Below are positions 7,893 to 12,410 of a stretch of 12,410 bases of DNA, in pieces. Numbering within the stretch: the first letter of the stretch is position 1; every line of letters starts with the position of its first letter. The position numbers and the translations under genes were made by a program. The stretch spans positions 1 through 12,410 of the forward strand of contig JAEFDA010000064.1 in NCBI GenBank assembly GCA_016126025.1, given 5' to 3'. This stretch comes from Nitrososphaerota archaeon (GTDB lineage: Archaea; Thermoproteota; Nitrososphaeria; Nitrososphaerales; Nitrosopumilaceae). The notes below the pieces were generated by a model. That model ran no database searches. It was not told the DNA's origin and saw only the letters and a list, made by a program, of their open reading frames with translations.

Positions 7893-8031
7893 CCCCCGTG
7901 GCAGAATCAAACAGGGCGCATTCGCACTTGTCGCGCTCACCGCAGTATGGGCACACGCACTCACACTTCTCTATGAGGTGCCCACACTCGATGCATACTG
8001 CAAAGTTCTCATCATCATCTGCAGTGGCCAT
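7885..8031 (-). CDS. Small Cys-rich, probably zinc-binding protein (48 aa)
   Basis: This gene is short and easily missed. It has eight cysteines among 48 residues: C13, C16, C23, C25, C27, C30, C36 and C38. They form a CIECGH knuckle, a CECVCPYC cluster and a final CEC, enough for two metal sites. The N-terminus is acidic (MATADDDENF). No family was recognised. It could bind zinc or, less likely, an iron-sulfur cluster. ATG 8031 lies about 27 bases after a strong TATA box, so it is probably the first codon of a leaderless mRNA. The stop overlaps the GTG start of the oxidoreductase alpha subunit, so it leads that operon. Position suggests a role linked to the enzyme (assembly, metal supply or regulation), which is inference only. 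Confidence 0.75.
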   Translation of the reverse strand: MATADDDENFAVCIECGHLIEKCECVCPYCGERDKCECALFDSATGGG

Positions 8032-8055
8032 ATGTCATGGTACAGCAGACGGTGG

Positions 8056-8061
8056 TATAAA
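8056..8061 (-). promoter_or_regulatory. TATA box of the Cys-rich/oxidoreductase operon
   Basis: On the minus strand this reads TTTATA within GGTTTATACC. The centre is about 27 bases before ATG 8031, so one promoter probably drives all three genes from a leaderless mRNA. Confidence 0.7.
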
Positions 8062-8101
8062 CCATTAGCGATGGTATACGAACAACCTCGTGTATGAACC
8101 G

Positions 8102-8124
8102 GACACCTTTTGGTGTCACTTTTT
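8102..8124 (+). terminator. Hairpin followed by T-tract, no gene upstream
   Basis: GACACC (8102-8107) and GGTGTC (8112-8117) form a perfect 6-bp stem around TTTT, followed by T5 at 8120-8124. This looks like an intrinsic terminator for the plus strand. Nothing on that strand before it looks like a gene, so it may instead insulate the divergent promoter or be chance. ACTGGTTTC is repeated directly just after it. Confidence 0.25.
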
Positions 8125-8755
8125 GTACTGGTTTCCAACTGGTTTCGGCTCATTTATTCCCACCTTCAGCCTGCGTGCAAACTCACTGGGGCCACATATC
8201 CCGGCGCAGAGTGCATCCCGCCTCCGTTGCAGTCCGTAGACATCTTGACAGAATGCCCGACATCCAAACGCGCAAACTCGTGCGGCCAAGCGCGTTCCCG
8301 CTTGAACGCGCCATAGCATAACTGTGTACCCGTTCTGCGGCGCGTTCTTCTGGATGAACTCACACTTCAGACCCGGCGCCTATATGCCCCTCCTGAATTC
8401 GCGGCCACCATGCTACGGGCCGTTGTTGGGTCTGATTCTCTGGTTCCGAATCCTCATGCCGGTTGATGCAGCCGCATCAGAACAGGCCGGCCATCTGGTC
8501 AGGTTATGGCCATCGTGAGGATGCACACCGCCCGCCGTCAGGCATACACATCCAGAACGCTAAAGCAGTGGCACCAGCCGCCGAAGATATGGTAAACATA
8601 GGTGACGTCCATCTCCATGGATGGCCAAATCCGAACATCTTGAACCACCTGCTCTCCGAAGTCTGGATTGCTTCCTCTTTTGCAGCACGATCTATTTTTT
8701 GGTAGATTCGCCGGATCTTCTTGCGATTGGCGGAAACGGCCACTCCCTGGAGAGC
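8125..8755. other. Non-coding stretch left of the insertion sequence
   Basis: No gene is supported here. Open frames of 60-90 codons occur on both strands, are mutually overlapping and show no recognisable domain. One 88-codon minus-strand frame begins at 8770, inside the insertion-sequence terminal repeat, so it straddles the element boundary and is not a native gene. Confidence 0.5.
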
Positions 8756-8757
8756 TA

Positions 8758-8770
8758 GGCCGTCATCCAC
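8758..8770 (+). repeat. Left terminal inverted repeat of the IS630-like element
   Basis: GGCCGTCATCCAC matches the reverse complement of 9904-9916 (GGCCATCATCGAC) at 11 of 13 bases. Counting the adjoining AGCTA, 16 of 18 bases match. Confidence 0.7.
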
Positions 8771-8953
8771 CCGTACCTACACGCGAGACGCCTCAAAGCC
8801 ATCTGTATGACCGCGCAGGTGACCGCAACACCTGTCGAAATGTCCATGAGCAGCCGGGCATAGCGCCATGCATACTTGGACATACGGTTAGGATCATAAT
8901 AGCTTCATTTTGGAAACATTTTGTCCGGATCCCTAAACAGAACATTGTGTAAA

Positions 8954-9839
8954 TTAAGCTTTATTATGGATGGCTCGTACATCGACATCATTCCCTGTAG
9001 ATCTTGGCCGACCGCTTGAAAGCTCTGCTCGCCTAGCCTTGTTCCTGCGCCACAACCGCTTGGCTGGGTTCAGGAACGTCGAGTGTGGTCACAAGAATGT
9101 CAATTTGACGAAATTATTGCTCCGTTCCAGATACTTTCTGACGTGCCTTGGCTTGTGGTGTGCAGTATTGTCACCAATGACGGTCGACCTGCCAAAACGG
9201 CGCCGCATGCTCCCAAAGTATTGGATGAATAACTTGTTGTTGGTCTTTTTAGCCACTATAAAGCGTGTTTTATGTCTAGCATTATCCTGCCGTACACGGT
9301 CGCGTCCGGCTGTCCTGTAGCGTGTACGGCGGTTCGCCATAGCCATGCACACAGACTACATTGTCGTCGAATATATATAATTAGTATAGATTTTTGCACT
9401 TATGCTTCAAATCTATTGTTTTTGGACATTTTATTATTTTTGGAGCCTTATTGCAAGATCTTAAAATTTTCTTTTGGTGAGACGTGGTTGGCAGTCTTAG
9501 GAATCCTGACCGTGAAACTGGGCGACTCAGCGAGTGGCGCGCGTCTTGCTGTATCTCATTGCAATCCTTTTCTAGACATGTTCGACAAAGCCACAGACAG
9601 TCAACTGTCTGGCTTGGCAGACCGCTATCTCATGTTGAGCGGCACGAGAGAGGATGGCCTGCCGACGCTGTTGGCGGGGCAATCCAGTCCATCGCGATCG
9701 TGTTATCTAATCCACTTATCACTAACCCTGTAGATGTCAAAGCCTTGCCCATCAGCTTTTGATCCATTTCGTTAATGCAGACTATCACCCTGCGATGCGC
9801 GCAGACTCGTACTTGTCTTTGGTGCTTTAGAGCATATTT
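8954..9839 (-). pseudogene. IS630-family transposase, degenerate
   Basis: Reading down the minus strand, the N-terminal DNA-binding part is visible at about 9839-9646. One frame gives CINEMDQKLMGKAL; after a frame change, FDIYRVSDKWIR follows, then a stop, then HDRDGLD and GRPSSL, resembling the helix-turn-helix and Gly-Leu linker of IS630 proteins. The middle (9350-9645) is heavily damaged. The catalytic end is clear: the frame open from about 9352 contains QYFGSMRRRF, then VIGDN (catalytic Asp at 9170-9172), AHHKPRHVRKYL and VKLTFL. A TGA (9089-9091) comes next, then PHSTFLNPAKRLWRR. This corresponds to FLPPYSPxLNPxExxW, with the stop in place of a Pro and Lys (9059-9061) in place of the catalytic Glu. 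The frame ends with TAA at 8954-8956. At least two in-frame stops, a frameshift and loss of Glu make it non-functional. Confidence 0.75.
9594..9611. repeat. Short near-palindrome in the transposase pseudogene
   Basis: CAGACAGT and ACTGTCTG are exact reverse complements separated by CA. The structure could be chance, or a mutation hotspot or secondary insertion scar in the decayed element. No function is assigned. Confidence 0.4.
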
Positions 9840-9903
9840 CAGTTTTTTGTTTTATTCTCTACATCCATACACATATCAAAAATTTAGACTCTATTTGCGA
9901 CAA

Positions 9904-9916
9904 GTCGATGATGGCC
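9904..9916 (-). repeat. Right terminal inverted repeat of the IS630-like element
   Basis: On the minus strand it reads GGCCATCATCGAC, matching the left end at 11 of 13 bases. It is followed outside by TAG, with TA as the presumed target duplication. Confidence 0.7.
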
Positions 9917-9918
9917 TA

Positions 9919-10391
9919 GCTAAAGTGGGAGATAGCATGCCAGCCAAAAAGAATCTGCGCCTCAATGTGATCAAGGAATGTAGATGGCAGGAAAAACAAG
10001 CTCCACTGGCCCCGGAATGCTATCAAACGTTTACCGACGCGCGCAGCGCTGTGATCTCATATTATCGGATCCAAACTCAAGATATACATAACTGAGATTT
10101 GCTAAAGACATCTCAACACTGCAGGAATTTATGATCTGCACATTTGGTCGTCCGATAACGTCCGGATCGTTTAGTTGCCAATGTTTTTCATTATTCAGCT
10201 GGCAAATCCTGCAGGCGGGCCAAAGGCTCGCAGACAGACCACGATCTTCCCGAGTCAGGTCAGTCCACACCCAGTATTCGCTTGCAGGAAAGCAGTCAGC
10301 AGGCCATCGTTGGAGCCTTATCCCTGCTGGAGATACGGCACTGAACCCTCACTCAAACCCACGGTACAGCCTTCCTGCATGCACTGCAACA
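9919..10391. other. Non-coding stretch right of the insertion sequence
   Basis: I see no supportable gene. A 106-codon plus-strand frame (9775-10095) runs across the right end of the insertion sequence. A 79-codon minus-strand frame (10031-10270) has no recognisable domain or promoter. With 8064-8755 this gives about 1.2 kb of old non-coding DNA into which the element inserted. Confidence 0.5.
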
Positions 10392-10410
10392 GACCGCCGC
10401 TGCTGCGGTC
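10392..10410 (-). terminator. Hairpin after the double dehydrogenase gene
   Basis: GACCGC (10392-10397) pairs with GCGGTC (10405-10410), 7 bases beyond the stop codon on the minus strand. There is no following T-tract, so a termination role is only possible. Confidence 0.3.
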
Positions 10411-10417
10411 ATTGAAA

Positions 10418-12172
10418 TCATCTAGACTCGTCCGGGCAGAAGATTACCTCGCCGGACCGAGCAGCCGATGCCGACATCAGGTAGTCCAGTACGCCGGCCA
10501 CTCCGGTAGGATCCGGATCCCCACCGGAGACGGATCCTGGCAGTACTGCAAAGACCCGGGCATCCGACTTTAGGACGTCGGCCAGCTCTTGGTTTATGGT
10601 GGTAGCAAAGGGCCTCAGGGCTCCACGAAACACCTCGGCCCGAGCCCGCTGTGCTCCGGAGACCTTGCGGCCCCGGGGCAGTCCCGGACCCACTATCATC
10701 ACCCTGCCCTTCGCCCCCGCAAACTTGCGCGGGTCGGATCCGCCGCCGGGCACAAAGTGCTTCAGCGATTCTTGCACCACCACCGCTGGCGTGTTGATGA
10801 ATCTGGCGACCATCGCGTCCCACTCTTGGCGGCCTGTCTTTACCAAGGGCGAGCCATCGGGCACATCTCCGGTCATGTGGACCACGGCCAGAACGGGGCC
10901 CATCTTCTCGGAGGCGGCGCGCAGCCAACGGCCTATCTGCTCGGCATCCCCTGCGTCGGCACGGTGGACGTGCAGGTCCTTTATAATATCGGAGACGGCC
11001 GGCTCCGTTGTGTGTGGCGTCAGAAGCACCACCCTGCCGCCCAGGTCGATCACGTGCGATGCCAGTGCCGCGGCACTCCGGGCGTCGGCCTCGGTGCCCG
11101 AACCCAATACAATGACCACGCACCCGCCGCCATAATCTGCCGCCGACGGCGGTGCGGCGGTGGCTACGTGCGGCCGGACTGGATAAAAGACCCGGTCGCC
11201 GGGAATCACCTTACCGTTCACTATTCCCGATATGGAGACAGCACACAGGTTCAGGACGGTGGTGGCCACTTGGTCTTGTGAGAGGAACTGCCTATCGGCG
11301 ATCATGTGCGACGTGTTGCGCTGCACCTTCTCTGCTATACTCTGTATCTTTTGGAGAAGCCTCTCCAGCACGCCCCGGGCATCATCTACATCCGAAATCT
11401 TGGCGGCGGCCGAGTCCAAGCCCGCTTGTACGGTCGAGTCGTCCTCGCCCAGCAGAGGCAGTATGTCTGCGCATGCCGACTCAACCTGTACCGGGTCGAG
11501 CGCCTCAAAGCCGCCCACCCTCATGAACTCGGCAGCGGCCTTGGGATACACCGTCTTGTAGATTCGGTCAGAGTGAACTGGTCCGGGGTTGGTCGCGATG
11601 GATGCTATCCCGTCATCCACCAGTTCCCAAGACATGGCCTCGGCCAAGCGATTCTTGGCTCCTTGGGAGGCGGTGTACGGTCCCCTGAACCGGTAAGGAC
11701 GCTGCTCCAGTGGCCTCTCCTCTGTGAAGAACGTGGATATGGTGACTATCTTCCCTCCCCGCTCCATGCAGGAGAGTCCGCAGACCGAGACCCAGAAGGT
11801 GCCGGTCAGGTGGATAGCCACTGTTCCGGCAAAGTCGCTCATGGAGGCGTTGGGAAAGCATGTCACCGGACCAGAGACACCGGCGTTGTTTATGACATAG
11901 TGTACGGTGGTGCCTGCTTCTCTTATGGAGTCGAACATGTCAACAACCCCCCTCTCATCGCTGACATCCACGCCCGAGAAGATGGTTACGGTGGCCCCGC
12001 TGCCGTTCCCGGCGGCAATCTCCCGCAGCATCCCGGCGGTCTCCTCCAGCGGCTCCCGGCGCCTTCCCAATATGATGACGCTGGCCCCCTCCCGGACAAA
12101 CGCGGTGGCTATGGCTTTGCCTATCCCTGTCCCGCTGCCGGTGATGAGAGCCGTCCTACCTAGGTATTTCAC
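10418..12172 (-). CDS. Tandem short-chain dehydrogenase/reductase; possible malonic semialdehyde reductase-like protein
   Basis: The 584-residue protein holds two Rossmann-type SDR domains. Numbered from GTG 12172, domain 1 (about 1-320) has the NAD(P)-binding TGSGTGIG (11-18), NNAG (95-98), the probable catalytic Ser (S146, VTISTFF) and Tyr (Y166, in PYTASQGAKN). The Tyr-x-x-x-Lys lysine is replaced by Gln (Q170), with a Lys three residues later. PGPVHSDRI (196-204) follows. Domain 2 (about 350-584) is degenerate: VVIVLGSGTEAD stands where the glycine motif would be, and no Ser-Tyr-Lys set is visible. From memory, the arrangement and segments such as PGPVHSDRI and LSQDQVATTV resemble the N-terminal half of Chloroflexus malonyl-CoA reductase, which reduces malonic semialdehyde to 3-hydroxypropionate. 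The frame is open to GTG 12187, but the TATA box favours GTG 12172. The exact substrate is unproven; a generic SDR is the fallback. Confidence 0.85.
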   Translation of the reverse strand: MKYLGRTALITGSGTGIGKAIATAFVREGASVIILGRRREPLEETAGMLREIAAGNGSGATVTIFSGVDVSDERGVVDMFDSIREAGTTVHYVINNAGVSGPVTCFPNASMSDFAGTVAIHLTGTFWVSVCGLSCMERGGKIVTISTFFTEERPLEQRPYRFRGPYTASQGAKNRLAEAMSWELVDDGIASIATNPGPVHSDRIYKTVYPKAAAEFMRVGGFEALDPVQVESACADILPLLGEDDSTVQAGLDSAAAKISDVDDARGVLERLLQKIQSIAEKVQRNTSHMIADRQFLSQDQVATTVLNLCAVSISGIVNGKVIPGDRVFYPVRPHVATAAPPSAADYGGGCVVIVLGSGTEADARSAAALASHVIDLGGRVVLLTPHTTEPAVSDIIKDLHVHRADAGDAEQIGRWLRAASEKMGPVLAVVHMTGDVPDGSPLVKTGRQEWDAMVARFINTPAVVVQESLKHFVPGGGSDPRKFAGAKGRVMIVGPGLPRGRKVSGAQRARAEVFRGALRPFATTINQELADVLKSDARVFAVLPGSVSGGDPDPTGVAGVLDYLMSASAARSGEVIFCPDESR

Positions 12173-12194
12173 GGCGGGACGGGCCACTCGGCGC

Positions 12195-12202
12195 TATTTA
12201 TT
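12195..12202 (-). promoter_or_regulatory. TATA box of the double dehydrogenase gene
   Basis: On the minus strand this reads AATAAATA within GAATAAATAG. Its centre is about 26 bases before GTG 12172 but only about 11 before GTG 12187, so the downstream GTG is the likely start of a leaderless message. Confidence 0.6.
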
Positions 12203-12260
12203 CTGTTGCGGATTCGGTTCTGCTGCAAACGCGGGTGTTATGGACTCCTTGATATTCTTC

Positions 12261-12410
12261 TCAATTGTCCACACTCTCCACCACGATCGCGTCGCCGCGT
12301 ATGGAAAATCTGATGCACTTGGGATTGCCCATCTTCTCCAGGACGGGTGGCGGGATGTTGCTGTATCTGGTGCCGGCCCGCACGTTGGGTACCACGGCTA
12401 CGACAAAATC
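12261..12410 (-). CDS. Unidentified protein, C-terminal end (partial, 5' end outside window)
   Basis: The last 49 codons of a minus-strand frame run from the window edge to TGA at 12261-12263. The peptide begins DFVVAVVPNVRAGTRYSN and ends with RGDAIVVESVDN. It looks like a compact beta-rich domain, and the codon use matches neighbouring genes, so it is probably real. I do not recognise the family; a loose likeness to swapped-hairpin (AbrB-type) sequences is not enough to name it. It lies 88 bases upstream of the double dehydrogenase, which has its own TATA box in between, so the two are probably separate units. Confidence 0.6.
   Translation of the reverse strand, partial: DFVVAVVPNVRAGTRYSNIPPPVLEKMGNPKCIRFSIRGDAIVVESVDN

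Larger units (their letters stand above)
8756..9918 (-). mobile_element. Decayed IS630-family insertion sequence
   Basis: Terminal inverted repeats (8758-8770 and 9904-9916) bound a 1,159-base element, in the usual IS630 size range. Each end abuts a TA (8756-8757 and 9917-9918). Removing the element and one TA restores C-TA-G, and IS630 elements are known to insert at TA within CTAG with TA duplication. Inside, on the minus strand, lies a transposase pseudogene. Parts of the element, especially 9350-9480, are visibly AT-rich against the GC-rich neighbours, suggesting foreign origin. The mutated transposase means it can no longer move on its own. Confidence 0.75.

Noticed and set aside
8504..8770. 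88-codon minus-strand open frame with a basic N-terminal segment
   Set aside because: It starts within the left terminal repeat of the IS630-like element and crosses its boundary, so it cannot be a native gene or the transposase.
9775..10095. 106-codon plus-strand open frame
   Set aside because: It begins antisense to the transposase pseudogene and reads through the right terminal repeat into flanking DNA; no domain was recognised.
1..12410. CRISPR array, defence system or integrated virus
   Set aside because: No regularly spaced repeats beyond the two-copy coding repeat at 1-69, and no Cas, nuclease, integrase or capsid-like proteins were seen.

Overview
The window looks like genomic DNA of a GC-rich ammonia-oxidising archaeon (Thaumarchaeota/Nitrososphaerota), possibly Cenarchaeum symbiosum or a close relative; the species is inferred, the domain is well supported. 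The evidence is an archaeal TATA-binding protein, a type II methionine aminopeptidase, a fused gamma-alpha plus beta 2-oxoacid:ferredoxin oxidoreductase, an archaeal DUF1512 protein, and archaeal TATA boxes centred about 26-28 bases before start codons.

Layout. (1) Positions 2-1264, minus: a secreted/membrane-anchored protein with a signal peptide, one C-terminal membrane helix and a Tyr/Gln-rich repeat tail cut by the window edge. (2) 1298-1769: no gene, but a nested inverted repeat (1488-1599) that could fold as RNA. (3) 1799-3660, plus: an operon of tbp, a DUF1512 membrane-anchored protein and a 59-residue zinc-ribbon protein. (4) 3682-4581, minus: methionine aminopeptidase, convergent with that operon and 21 bases from it. 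(5) 4611-5032: non-coding. (6) 8031 down to 5033, minus: a three-gene operon of a 48-residue Cys-rich protein and the two oxidoreductase subunits, with overlapping genes throughout. (7) 8064-10417: a 2.35-kb stretch with no intact gene. Inside it is a decayed IS630-family insertion sequence (8756-9918) with imperfect terminal inverted repeats, TA flanks consistent with insertion at CTAG, and a transposase broken by stops, a frameshift and loss of the catalytic glutamate. (8) 10418-12172, minus: a 584-residue double short-chain dehydrogenase whose layout resembles the N-terminal half of Chloroflexus malonyl-CoA reductase, but with Gln where the catalytic Lys is expected. (9) 12261-12410, minus: the C-terminal end of an unidentified protein.

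How the genes work together. Most are core functions: transcription initiation (TBP), N-terminal protein maturation (MetAP) and ferredoxin-linked 2-oxoacid metabolism. The double dehydrogenase may belong to carbon metabolism, possibly malonic semialdehyde reduction in the 3-hydroxypropionate/4-hydroxybutyrate cycle; that is a hypothesis. Five transcription units each have a TATA box placed so that the transcript would begin at or within a few bases of the start codon. This fixes three non-ATG starts or start choices (MetAP GTG 4581, dehydrogenase GTG 12172, Cys-rich ATG 8031).
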